From: JBEVEP01 sp040512755 | Lineage (GTDB): Bacteria; Pseudomonadota; Alphaproteobacteria; Rhizobiales; Rhizobiaceae | Direction of reading: 5' to 3' | NCBI GenBank assembly: GCA_040512755.1 | Contig: JBEVEP010000036.1 | Span: forward strand, 1 to 5,764 | DNA length: 5,764 bases | Part shown: positions 1 to 5,764 of the stretch, one piece after another | Layout of the letters: each line of letters opens with the position of its first letter | Position numbering within the stretch: position 1 is the stretch's first letter | Made by a program: the position numbers and the translations under genes | The notes under the pieces: generated by a model | Told to the model about the DNA's origin: nothing | Seen by the model: the letters and a program-made list of their open reading frames with translations, nothing else | The model's database searches: none

Positions 1-1
1 A

Positions 2-205
2 ACGTGCCGGACGCTGAGGCAAATGAGCGGGGTCTGGGCCACCACCTGCGACAGCTATGTCGGCAGCTCCGGCGGCCCCGTCCTCGTCCACCAGGATAAC
101 CAGATGCGCTTGGCGGCTATCATGGTGGGAGCAGGTGGAACTGAAACGTTTGCTGTTCCACTGGAGGGATGGCCCGGTCTGCCGCTTGGACCGGACTGTC
201 CTTGA
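2..205 (+). CDS. Trypsin-like serine protease, C-terminal fragment (5' end outside window)
   Basis: The reading frame is open from the left edge and ends at TGA 203-205, giving the last 67 residues of a longer protein. The recognisable motif is a CDSYVGSSGGPVL stretch. The GxSGGP box around the nucleophilic Ser (codon 68-70) is the hallmark of trypsin-fold (chymotrypsin/V8-like) serine endopeptidases. The upstream Cys (codon 47-49) and the following AAIMVGAG and FAVPL stretches fit the last beta strands of that fold. The His and Asp of the triad would lie upstream and cannot be seen. Such proteases are usually secreted or periplasmic, but the signal peptide would also be off the window. An ATG at 23 lies inside the fold and is not a plausible start. 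The gene converges on the glutaminase gene across a 158 bp spacer. Family assignment is fairly sure; the specific substrate is unknown. Confidence 0.72.
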   Translation, partial: TCRTLRQMSGVWATTCDSYVGSSGGPVLVHQDNQMRLAAIMVGAGGTETFAVPLEGWPGLPLGPDCP

Positions 206-363
206 AAAACATCGCAATGGCGGTCGGCTACAGCGTCCGACTTCCACTGCTTCTGTAGTTCGGCGATGGCGGCGCCGATTACCATTCGGTCTGCTCGGGC
301 GGCAGCCGCCGGGCGATCAGGCGCAGGATAGAACGGGGCGGCATGGGCCGCTTGCAACCGGCA
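206..363. other. Convergent intergenic spacer with weak hairpins
   Basis: This spacer lies between the stops of the protease (plus strand) and the glutaminase (minus strand), so terminators are expected here. Two small GC-rich inverted repeats are visible: a 5 bp stem with a 3 nt loop at 298-310 (GGCGG/CCGCC), and a 5 bp stem with a 7 nt loop at 261-277 (CGGCG/CGCCG). Neither is followed by a clear T-tract on either strand, so neither is a good intrinsic terminator. Termination may be Rho-dependent. No convincing small gene was found. Confidence 0.35.
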
Positions 364-1365
364 TTATGGCTCGGCGTTTGAGGCGAAGATGCTCAGCCCG
401 AGCTGCTTCGAGAGATAGCGCGCCGCCAGCTGCCCCCTGACGCTGTTTCCGGCGGCATCCAGCCGCGGCGAAAAGGTACCGAGGCCGCCCTTGCCTGGCG
501 CTACGGTCACGATGCCGCCGGCGATTCCACTCTTGCCGGGCAGGCCCACTTGATAGAGCCAGTCTCCCGAGGTCTCGTATAACCCCGCCGTTGCCATGAC
601 CGCCAACGCAAAGCGACAGGTATCCGCGTCGATCACGTGCTCCCTGGTCAGCGGATTGACGCCGCCATCAGCCAGCGTCGCACCCATGACGGCGAGGTCC
701 TTCGCGTTGACGCGGAGAGAACACTGCATGGTGTAGAGATCGATCGCCTCCCCAGGGTCTGCATAGATTCGTCCATATGTCTGAAGCAACCGGGCGATCG
801 CCTGGTTGCGGGAGTTGCTTTCGAGCGCGCAGCCATACACATCTTCGTCGATCAGCAGCTCACGGCCGGCGAAGCGTGAAAGCCCTTCGCGGATCAGGTG
901 CCATTTTTCCACACGGTTCGCTCCTGGCACCAGGCTGGAGGTGGCAATCGCGCCGGAATTGACCATTGGGTTGGTCCGGCCGTCCCCGGCCCGCTCCAAA
1001 GCTTCCAGTGAGTTGAAAGGTAGGCCGGTCGCGTTCACCCCAAGCTTAGTGCGCGCTTCTCCTGCACCGATGGCCTGGCACACGAGAGCAAAGACGAACG
1101 GCTTCGACACGCTCATTATGGTGAAATCACGGTCCCAGTCGCCGGCCGCATGCCATGACCCGTTGGCCCCGACGACACAGATGCCGAAAAGCTCGCTCGG
1201 CATGACGCCAAGGGAAGGGTAGACGTCCGAGTTGCGGCCATCCGTGTTCGATCTGAACCTATCGTGCGAGGCGCGGACAAGCGCAGCCACCACATCCGGT
1301 GGCGGCAGGCGACCGGTCGAAACATAAGACGTCGGGGGAGCCTCCCCTTCGGGATCGGAACTCAT
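364..1365 (-). CDS. glsA: Glutaminase (serine-dependent beta-lactamase-like fold)
   Basis: This 333-residue protein is close to the usual ~310 of bacterial glutaminases (EC 3.5.1.2), cytosolic enzymes that hydrolyse L-glutamine to glutamate and ammonia. Visible signatures are the catalytic SxxK motif S85-V-S-K88, the NPMVNSGAI box (N136), the RN pair at 186-187, the DLYTMQCS segment (Y211), AGLYETSG (Y263) and LPGKSGIAGG (K278, I281). These positions keep the spacing I recall for the substrate-contact residues of E. coli YbaS (66, 117, 161, 168, 192, 244, 262), each offset by +19. One deviates: the position matching the contact Glu is A180. I chose the ATG at 1365 because a GAGGA ribosome-binding site lies 5 nt upstream. 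A longer frame to 1467 would overlap the upstream gene and adds a tail unlike the family. It is the second gene of a leftward operon, 25 nt after the transglutaminase-like gene. Family is secure; activity with A180 is untested. Confidence 0.93.
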   Translation of the reverse strand: MSSDPEGEAPPTSYVSTGRLPPPDVVAALVRASHDRFRSNTDGRNSDVYPSLGVMPSELFGICVVGANGSWHAAGDWDRDFTIMSVSKPFVFALVCQAIGAGEARTKLGVNATGLPFNSLEALERAGDGRTNPMVNSGAIATSSLVPGANRVEKWHLIREGLSRFAGRELLIDEDVYGCALESNSRNQAIARLLQTYGRIYADPGEAIDLYTMQCSLRVNAKDLAVMGATLADGGVNPLTREHVIDADTCRFALAVMATAGLYETSGDWLYQVGLPGKSGIAGGIVTVAPGKGGLGTFSPRLDAAGNSVRGQLAARYLSKQLGLSIFASNAEP

Positions 1366-1369
1366 ATCA

Positions 1370-1375
1370 TTCCTC
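1370..1375 (-). promoter_or_regulatory. Ribosome-binding site that fixes the glutaminase start
   Basis: On the minus strand GAGGAA ends 4 nt (core GAGGA 5 nt) before the ATG at 1365. It lies in the 25 nt gap after the upstream stop. This supports a 333-residue glutaminase over the 367-residue reading from 1467. Confidence 0.7.
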
Positions 1376-1390
1376 AGCAAGCCGATCCGC

Positions 1391-2278
1391 TCATCGCATC
1401 GGCACGGCTCCGACTGACACGTCGACATGCAGGCCAATCGGATCGTCCGCATTGCCAGCAAAGCCACCCGATATCGGAATGGCCTGCGAGGCCTCTCGGG
1501 CTACGCCTACTCGGATCAGATTGGCGCCGGCGACCAGCCCGTTGGTCGGATCGTACTCGACCCAGCCGGCACCCGGCAGATACACGCCGCACCAGGCGTG
1601 CGTACTGCCGCCTCCCCGGGTAGTGCCCGAGGTGTCATCGTAGAGGTACCCGGTGACGAAGCGCGTGGCGAGGCCGAAACTGCGCAACGCCTCCATCATC
1701 AGCACAGCAAAGTCGCGGCAGGTACCGGTGCCGAGCTCGAGGGTCTGCGCGGCGGTCTGCGTCCCTTCCTCATGCCGCGCACCATACCGGAACTCCTGCT
1801 GGATGACGTGTGTCATCGCCTCCAGCACCGTCAACGTCCCCGTGCTACCGGCCGCGGTAATGACGCGCCGAGCCCAGGCATCAACCTTGCGGTCCGGGTC
1901 CGGCATTTGCCGCTCGGTAAGGCGCGCCAGATCGGGGATCTCGTTCTGCGCGTAGGAGAAAGGGAACACTTCGGCCGTGGGTTCAAGACTGTACTGTGGC
2001 AATGGCTGGCCGTCGGGATGGTGCGTGAGATCCAGCGTCGAGACGACGGTCAGGCGGTCGGTCCTGAGCGTCTCGGGCCATTCGAGGAAGCAGATGGAGT
2101 TGTCGAACATATCGTGCTTCCAGTGCACGGCAGTCGGCTCCGGCTCAACCCTTAGCTCGGCACGATGCAATCTCAGGTCGTGACTGTCGTCGGGCCGGAC
2201 CATCAGCCTGTGACGCAGAAGGCCGACCGGATTGCGGTAGGTGTATTCGGTCGTATGTACGATCTTGATCCGCGCCAT
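1391..2278 (-). CDS. Transglutaminase-like family protein (N-terminal beta domain + cysteine hydrolase core)
   Basis: This is a 295-residue protein with the two-part layout of bacterial transglutaminase-like proteins. Residues ~2-85 look like the bacterial transglutaminase-like N-terminal domain, opening with a typical MARIKIVHTTEYTYRNPV-type strand that supports this start. Residues ~150-250 are the papain-like core. The catalytic triad is visible: C187 in GTGTCRDFA, H227 in STHAWCGVYLP and D243 in GWVEYDPTNG. No signal peptide or membrane segment is seen, so it is probably cytosolic. Family members act as thiol acyltransferases or, more often in bacteria, as peptidases/amidases; the substrate cannot be told from sequence. 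Its ribosome-binding site is weak (GGGA about 10 nt upstream). It is the first gene of the leftward operon with glutaminase and is divergent from the permease gene. Family assignment is strong; biochemical role is open. Confidence 0.92.
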   Translation of the reverse strand: MARIKIVHTTEYTYRNPVGLLRHRLMVRPDDSHDLRLHRAELRVEPEPTAVHWKHDMFDNSICFLEWPETLRTDRLTVVSTLDLTHHPDGQPLPQYSLEPTAEVFPFSYAQNEIPDLARLTERQMPDPDRKVDAWARRVITAAGSTGTLTVLEAMTHVIQQEFRYGARHEEGTQTAAQTLELGTGTCRDFAVLMMEALRSFGLATRFVTGYLYDDTSGTTRGGGSTHAWCGVYLPGAGWVEYDPTNGLVAGANLIRVGVAREASQAIPISGGFAGNADDPIGLHVDVSVGAVPMR

Positions 2279-2299
2279 CTGTATCGCGTCCCGGCAACC

Positions 2300-2338
2300 G
2301 CCCCTCTCTACACTAAAGTGGAACGATCACCGAGGGGC
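2300..2338. repeat. Nested inverted repeats in the divergent promoter region
   Basis: The outer repeat is GCCCCTC at 2300-2306 matched exactly by GAGGGGC at 2332-2338. Inside it, CACTAAAGTG at 2311-2320 has 4 bp palindromic arms around an AA centre. The two repeats are not quite concentric (centres at about 2319 and 2315.5). The location between divergent genes fits a regulator-binding site, but arms this short can occur by chance in GC-rich DNA. Confidence 0.3.
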
Positions 2339-2404
2339 ACATGCGGTTTTCAGGTGGACGTCGGTATCCAATTGATGGAACAAGCTCACCCCATCGCCCT
2401 GTGC

Positions 2405-2410
2405 AGGAAA
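2405..2410 (+). promoter_or_regulatory. Ribosome-binding site that fixes the permease start
   Basis: AGGAAA ends 5 nt before the ATG at 2416. It supports this start over the in-frame ATG at 2341, whose extra 25 residues are polar and unlike the family's N-terminus. Confidence 0.65.
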
Positions 2411-2415
2411 CCGTG

Positions 2416-4248
2416 ATGAACCAGGATCTTATCCTCGTCCTGCTTATGCTCGCGGCAGCGGTCGCCATGTTCGTGATCAACCGGCCGCGCATGGACGCCG
2501 TGGCGCTGCTCGTGATCGTGGTGATGCCGCTCACCGGCATCATCACCATGAACGAGGCGCTGGCGGGGTTCAGTGATTCTTCCATCATCCTCATCGCTGC
2601 CCTGTTCGTGATCGGGGAAGGCTTGGTGCGCACGGGCGTCGCGCGCCGCCTCGGAGACTGGCTCGACGCCAAGGCAGGCACCAGCGAGAGCCGTCTGCTC
2701 ATCCTGCTGATGGCGGCGGTAGGCGGCCTCGGCTCACTGATGAGCTCGACGGCGGTGGTCGCTATCTTCATCCCAGTGGTACTGCGCATCTCGCAGAACC
2801 GTGGCATGTTGCCAGGTCGGCTGATGATGCCGCTCAGCTTTGCCGCCCTCATCAGCGGTATGCTGACGCTCGTCGCCACCGCGCCGAATCTCGTCGTCAA
2901 CGCGGAACTGGTCCGCCAGGGGGCGGAGGGATTCGGCTTCTTCAGCTTCACGCCGTTCGGCCTGCCGCTGCTCGTCCTCGGCATCCTCTACATGCTGTTT
3001 GCGCGTCGACTGCTGGCCACGAAGTCGGCCGACGTGGGCGCCTCCAGTCGTCCTACCTTGCGCGAATGGACCGGGCGCTACAGGCTCGCCCAGCGCGAGC
3101 AACGCGTCTTCGTCACCGAACGTTCCTCGTTGGTGGGCAAGAGGCTCGACGAAATCTCGCTACGCGCCGCCGGCGTGAACCTGCTCGCGATCGAGCGGCG
3201 CAAGGGTCTCGCCACGAAGATGCTCCGCCCCATGGCGCAAACGCAGATTGAAGCCGGCGACATATTGCTTGTCGATGTGAACGCCCCCAGGGAAAAAATC
3301 GAGGCGCTGCGCAAGGCCTATGCGCTGGAGCCGCGTCCGCTCGGCGATGGCAACGACTATTTCAGCGACCAGTCGCAGGAGATCGGCATGGTCGAGGTCA
3401 TACTGCCTGCCGAATCGAGACTCATCGGCCAGACCGTGCTCGAAGCGCGGATGCGCTCCGAATACCGGCTCACCGTGATCGGCCTGCGGCATGGCGGCAA
3501 GGTAGTGACGGAAGGCCTGCTGACCGAAAAGCTCAAGCTCGGCGACACGCTGCTACTGGTCGGCTTCTGGTCCGACATTCGTGATCTCCAGGACGACATC
3601 GCCGACATGGTCGTGCTGAACATGCCGGCCGAGCTTGAAGACGTGCTGCCCGCCGCCAGTCGCGCACCTTATGCACTCGGTGTGCTTGGCCTCGTGGTTG
3701 TTCTGATGGTGAGCGGTATCGTGCCGAACGTCCAGGCTGCGCTGCTCGGCTGCCTGCTGATGGGGCTGCTCGGCTGCGTCGACTTTAACAGCGCCTATGG
3801 CTCGATCAGCTGGAAGACGCTGATTCTGATCGTTGGCATGCTGCCCTTCTCGCTCGCCCTGCAGCGGACCGGCGGCGTCGACCTGGCGGCAGACGTGGTG
3901 GTCAATCTCGTCGGCGGCGCTTCCCCGCGCTTGGTGCTCGCGACCCTTTTTGTCATCACCGCCCTCCTTGGCCTCTTCATCTCCAACACCGCGACGGCCG
4001 TGCTGATGGCGCCGGTGGCATTGGCCATCGCCAAGGATCTCGGAGCCTCGCCCTATCCTTTCGCAATGATCATCGCTCTGGCGGCGTCCACCGCCTTCAT
4101 GACGCCAATTTCTTCGCCGGTGAACACGCTGGTGGTCGGACCAGGCCAGTACAGCTTCGGCGACTTCGTGAAGGTTGGGGTGCCGTTCGCCATCGTCGTG
4201 TCGATTGTCAGCGTGCTGCTCGTTCCCGTCTTCCTGCCCTTCAGCTAG
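2416..4248 (+). CDS. SLC13/DASS-family anion permease with two central RCK_C (TrkA-C) domains
   Basis: This 610-residue inner-membrane protein has two membrane halves around a soluble middle. Residues 1-~200 and ~416-610 are strongly hydrophobic; by eye there are helices near 3-21, 27-44, 54-72, 92-108, 111-125 and 180-199 in the first half. Residues ~229-300 and ~325-395 are two RCK_C-type domains, seen in the GKRLDEISLR and GQTVLEARMR segments and the paired GD(I/T)L strands; such domains bind small ligands or nucleotides. The halves carry the repeated family motifs: ISNT at 522-525 with SSPVNT at 566-571, matched by SST at 110-112 with TAPN at 155-158. SLC13/DASS members are typically Na+-coupled carriers of dicarboxylates, citrate or sulfate. 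Proteins with this RCK_C insertion are often annotated only as SLC13 family permease, so the substrate is unassigned. It is divergent from the transglutaminase-like operon, and a small hairpin follows its stop. Confidence 0.9.
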   Translation: MNQDLILVLLMLAAAVAMFVINRPRMDAVALLVIVVMPLTGIITMNEALAGFSDSSIILIAALFVIGEGLVRTGVARRLGDWLDAKAGTSESRLLILLMAAVGGLGSLMSSTAVVAIFIPVVLRISQNRGMLPGRLMMPLSFAALISGMLTLVATAPNLVVNAELVRQGAEGFGFFSFTPFGLPLLVLGILYMLFARRLLATKSADVGASSRPTLREWTGRYRLAQREQRVFVTERSSLVGKRLDEISLRAAGVNLLAIERRKGLATKMLRPMAQTQIEAGDILLVDVNAPREKIEALRKAYALEPRPLGDGNDYFSDQSQEIGMVEVILPAESRLIGQTVLEARMRSEYRLTVIGLRHGGKVVTEGLLTEKLKLGDTLLLVGFWSDIRDLQDDIADMVVLNMPAELEDVLPAASRAPYALGVLGLVVVLMVSGIVPNVQAALLGCLLMGLLGCVDFNSAYGSISWKTLILIVGMLPFSLALQRTGGVDLAADVVVNLVGGASPRLVLATLFVITALLGLFISNTATAVLMAPVALAIAKDLGASPYPFAMIIALAASTAFMTPISSPVNTLVVGPGQYSFGDFVKVGVPFAIVVSIVSVLLVPVFLPFS

Positions 4249-4612
4249 GCCGTGCAGGCGCACGGTCCCAGTTTCACCGTCATAAACATCGGGCTTACCC
4301 CCACTGCGGCGGCGCGCTTCATGGTGGAGAATATGGCGTAGTCGAAGGCAGTCTCTATGGCTCCTACCGCTCAAGGCCTCGGCGGCGAGTACATCGCCAT
4401 TGATCCAGACTACCCGACCAAGCCCTGGAATTCTTTGCGCCTCTGGTGCGCGAAGTCTTCTCACGCGGGCCTTTGATACTGCCGTGACCCGGAAGGGAGA
4501 ACGTGTGGCGATGTCCGATGACCGCACCTCTGCGACACGTCTGGCCGAGTAGTACGGGCAGCGGTGGTCAGGCCACCCCCTGGCTTCCCGGCAGGCGGGA
4601 GAGTGGGGAAAC
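4249..4612 (+). other. Gene-less stretch with disrupted, coding-like fragments
   Basis: No intact gene is present in these 364 bases. Three short stretches have a coding look but each ends in a stop and they lie in different frames. Positions 4249-4341 contain TVINIGLTPTAAARFMVEN before TAG. Positions 4404-4487 contain LEFFAPLVREVFSRGPLILP before TGA. Positions 4463-4552 contain AFDTAVTRKGERVAMSDD before TAG, in the frame that continues after that stop into the SDR remnant. I cannot assign any of them to a family. They could be relics of one or more decayed genes, with deletion or frameshift. I did not find the TGxxxGxG or NNAG motifs that the missing front half of the SDR should contain, so this does not look like that half merely frameshifted. 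Confidence 0.45.
4250..4265 (+). terminator. Possible weak terminator hairpin after the permease gene
   Basis: This is a perfect 6 bp inverted repeat (CCGTGC/GCACGG) with a 4 nt AGGC loop, beginning 2 nt after the permease stop. A flanking G4249-T4266 would form a G-U pair in RNA. The downstream sequence has only a short TTT at 4272-4274, so it lacks the U-tract of a strong intrinsic terminator. Confidence 0.4.
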
Positions 4613-5036
4613 ATGATGCACACGGTCAACGCCGTCGCGGCGGCGGTGCCGTTCCTCGAGAAGTCGGCGAGTGGCTCAATCGTCTCTAATCTCGAGCGTC
4701 TCCGGCTTCGAGGTGGATTTCGCTGCCGGCTCCTACGGGGCAATGAAGGCCGCGCTGATCCACTATGCGAAAGGGTTGAGCCGGCAGCTCGTCGGGAAGG
4801 GCATCCGCGTGAATTGCGTGTCGCCCGGCAACACCTATTTCGACGGTGGGATCTGGCAGACGATCGAGAAGGACATGCCAGCCCTGTTCGAGTCCACGCT
4901 CAAGGTCAATCCGACCGGCAAGTTCGGGACTCTTGCCGAGGTCGCGAACGGCGTCGTGTTCGTCTCGAGCCCAATGGCGAGCCGCATCTCAGGCACCAAC
5001 CTGGTAATCGACGGCGCCCTCACCGTGGCTGTCTAG
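4613..5036 (+). pseudogene. Short-chain dehydrogenase/reductase, headless and frameshifted remnant
   Basis: The C-terminal half of a classical SDR (NAD(P)-dependent oxidoreductase) is clear. It has the catalytic Ser of ISSVSG, then SYGAMK (the YxxxK motif, Tyr exactly 13 residues after that Ser), then IRVNCVSPGNT, and a normal ending with GTNLVIDGALTVAV. Codons 4613-4684 (MMHTVNAV...SGSIV) match the preceding helix and strand but lie in another frame. The frames join if one of the four bases 4685-4688 is extra. Joined, it is about 140 residues against ~250 for the family, and the Rossmann TGxxxGIG and NNAG parts are missing. The intact downstream frame could start at a GTG at 4671, but that lacks a ribosome-binding site and would give a 121-residue protein without a cofactor site. 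A single sequencing error could explain the frameshift but not the missing N-terminus. The stop overlaps the next gene's ribosome-binding site, so the two were probably co-transcribed. Confidence 0.75.
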
Positions 5037-5039
5037 GAG
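5035..5039 (+). promoter_or_regulatory. Ribosome-binding site of the acetamidase/formamidase gene, overlapping the SDR stop
   Basis: AGGAG lies 8 nt before the ATG at 5048 and shares its first two bases with the TAG stop of the SDR remnant. This tight arrangement supports an operon and fixes the start. Confidence 0.65.
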
Positions 5040-5047
5040 TTCGCGCG

Positions 5048-5764
5048 ATGAGTAAATCAACCCGTCACACGATTCACCGGGATCACATCCACCACGGCTG
5101 GAACAACGCGTTTCCCCCGGCCCTGACGATCGCGCCTGGCGAAACCGTGCACTTCGAGACCCTCGACGCCTCGTCCGGACAGCTCACACGAAACTCCACG
5201 GCGGCCGACCTGGAAACGCTCGATTTCACGCGGGTGAACCCGGTTACGGGCCCCGTATACATCGACGGCGCAAAGCCGGGCGATGCGTTGAAGGTGAGCG
5301 TGTTGTCGTTCCGTCCATCCGGCTGGGGTTGGACGGGAAATATTCCGGGGTTCGGCCTGCTCAGCGATCAGTTCCCGACGGCCAGACTGCATCATTGGAA
5401 CTACGATCCGGGGCTCACCCCGGCGATGTATGGGCCGGGCGGGCGCGTGCCCCTTCGGCCCTTTACGGGGACGATTGGCGTGGCGCCGGCGGCGCCGGGC
5501 CTGCACAGCATCATCCCGCCGCGCAATGTCGGCGGCAATATGGATGTCCGTGACCTCGCCGAAGGCGCCGAGCTTTACTTGCCCGTCGAGGTCGAGGGAG
5601 CGATCTTTTCTGCCGGCGACACGCATGCTGCCCAAGGCGACGGGGAGGTGTGTGGAACCGCGATCGAGAGCCCGATCGACGTGACGCTGCGGTTCGATTT
5701 GGTGAAGGGGGCTAATCTGCGCTCGCCGCGCTATGTCACCCCAGGCCCTGTCACCAGGCACTTT
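5048..5764 (+). CDS. Acetamidase/formamidase family protein, N-terminal 239 residues (3' end outside window)
   Basis: The frame is open from ATG 5048 to the right edge (239 codons, no stop), so the gene is cut by the window; family members usually run to about 300-400 residues. It belongs to the FmdA/AmdA family, which hydrolyses short amides such as formamide or acetamide to the acid plus ammonia, normally in the cytosol. Seen in sequence: the family signature GDTHAAQGDGEVCGTAIE (from G190), RNVGGNMDVRDL (from R159), a His-rich start (HTIHRDHIHHGWNN), NPVTGPVYIDGAKPGDAL, and a TGTIGVAPAAPG segment. No signal peptide is present. It follows the SDR remnant by 11 nt. The exact substrate cannot be read from the sequence, since uncharacterised members share these motifs. 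A reverse-strand open frame across 5057-5761 is a shadow of this gene. Confidence 0.92.
   Translation, partial: MSKSTRHTIHRDHIHHGWNNAFPPALTIAPGETVHFETLDASSGQLTRNSTAADLETLDFTRVNPVTGPVYIDGAKPGDALKVSVLSFRPSGWGWTGNIPGFGLLSDQFPTARLHHWNYDPGLTPAMYGPGGRVPLRPFTGTIGVAPAAPGLHSIIPPRNVGGNMDVRDLAEGAELYLPVEVEGAIFSAGDTHAAQGDGEVCGTAIESPIDVTLRFDLVKGANLRSPRYVTPGPVTRHF

Larger units (their letters stand above)
2279..2415. promoter_or_regulatory. Divergent control region between the transglutaminase-like operon and the permease gene
   Basis: The 137 bp between the two divergent starts should hold both promoters. I could not find a convincing -35/-10 pair on either strand. A TACACT hexamer at 2309-2314 (plus strand) is -10-like but has no good -35 partner. 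Two small inverted repeats (next entry) are the clearest structure and could be an operator. The upstream ATG at 2341, in frame with the permease, has no usable ribosome-binding site and is probably not the start. Confidence 0.5.

Noticed and set aside
202..258. Short plus-strand peptide SLKNIAMAVGYS, resembling part of an AraC-type helix-turn-helix
   Set aside because: The match covers only about a dozen residues, meets a stop at once, has no second helix or upstream domain, and overlaps the protease end. Chance resemblance is most likely.
55..357. Reverse-strand open frame of 100 codons spanning the spacer and the protease end
   Set aside because: It runs antisense through the protease Ser motif and has no ribosome-binding site or recognisable domain. 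The stretch at 206-357 looks mildly protein-like but cannot be supported.
1366..1467. N-terminal extension of the glutaminase from 1467
   Set aside because: It would overlap the end of the transglutaminase-like gene in another frame and adds a Cys-rich tail not typical of glutaminases. A GAGGA site precedes the ATG at 1365.
1427..2155. Forward open frame of 242 codons
   Set aside because: It is antisense to the transglutaminase-like gene, whose catalytic triad and domain order are clear. The forward translation has no family motif.
2341..2415. N-terminal extension of the permease from ATG 2341
   Set aside because: The 25 added residues are polar and unlike the family, and there is no ribosome-binding site, whereas AGGAAA precedes the ATG at 2416.
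4685..4688. Programmed ribosomal frameshift in the SDR
   Set aside because: No slippery heptamer, stimulatory hairpin or internal Shine-Dalgarno site is seen at the junction, and the upstream frame still lacks the cofactor-binding half. Decay or a sequence error is simpler.
3553..4743. Long reverse-strand open frame (396 codons)
   Set aside because: It lies antisense to the permease C-terminal half and the SDR remnant, is rich in Arg/His/Gln as expected of a GC-rich shadow frame, and has no recognisable domain.
5057..5761. Reverse-strand open frame of 234 codons
   Set aside because: It is the antisense shadow of the acetamidase/formamidase gene, which carries the family signature on the plus strand.

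Overview
The window is GC-rich by eye. Its gene set (a rhizobial-looking glutaminase subfamily, a two-domain transglutaminase-like protein, an SLC13-type permease with RCK_C domains, an SDR and an acetamidase/formamidase) suggests an alphaproteobacterium, most likely of the Rhizobiales/Hyphomicrobiales. This is an inference from composition and gene content; no rRNA or other taxonomic marker is present. No tRNA, rRNA, CRISPR array, insertion sequence or phage gene was recognised.

Layout from left to right. (1) Positions 2-205, plus strand: the C-terminal end of a trypsin-fold serine protease that begins before the window. (2) Positions 206-363: a short convergent spacer with only weak hairpins. 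(3) Positions 364-2278, minus strand: a compact two-gene operon transcribed leftwards, with a transglutaminase-like cysteine hydrolase first and a glutaminase 25 nt downstream of it. (4) Positions 2279-2415: a divergent control region with two nested small inverted repeats. (5) Positions 2416-4248, plus strand: a 610-residue SLC13/DASS-like anion permease with two RCK_C domains in its central loop, followed at once by a small hairpin. (6) Positions 4249-4612: about 360 bp with no intact gene, holding short coding-like stretches that change frame and stop. (7) Positions 4613-5036, plus strand: the C-terminal half of a short-chain dehydrogenase/reductase, apparently without its nucleotide-binding half and with a one-base frameshift. 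(8) Positions 5048-5764, plus strand: an acetamidase/formamidase family gene, starting 11 nt after the SDR stop and running off the right edge.

How the genes may work together (inference): three products are linked to amide chemistry. They are the glutaminase (glutamine to glutamate plus ammonia), the transglutaminase-like protein (thiol acyl transfer or hydrolysis at amide bonds) and the acetamidase/formamidase (short amides to acid plus ammonia). With an organic-anion-type permease between them, the region reads as accessory nitrogen/carbon scavenging rather than core metabolism. The most notable points are a non-consensus residue at a normally substrate-binding glutamate of the glutaminase, the broken SDR, and the decayed stretch in front of it. 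I see no convincing sign of a wholly new system.
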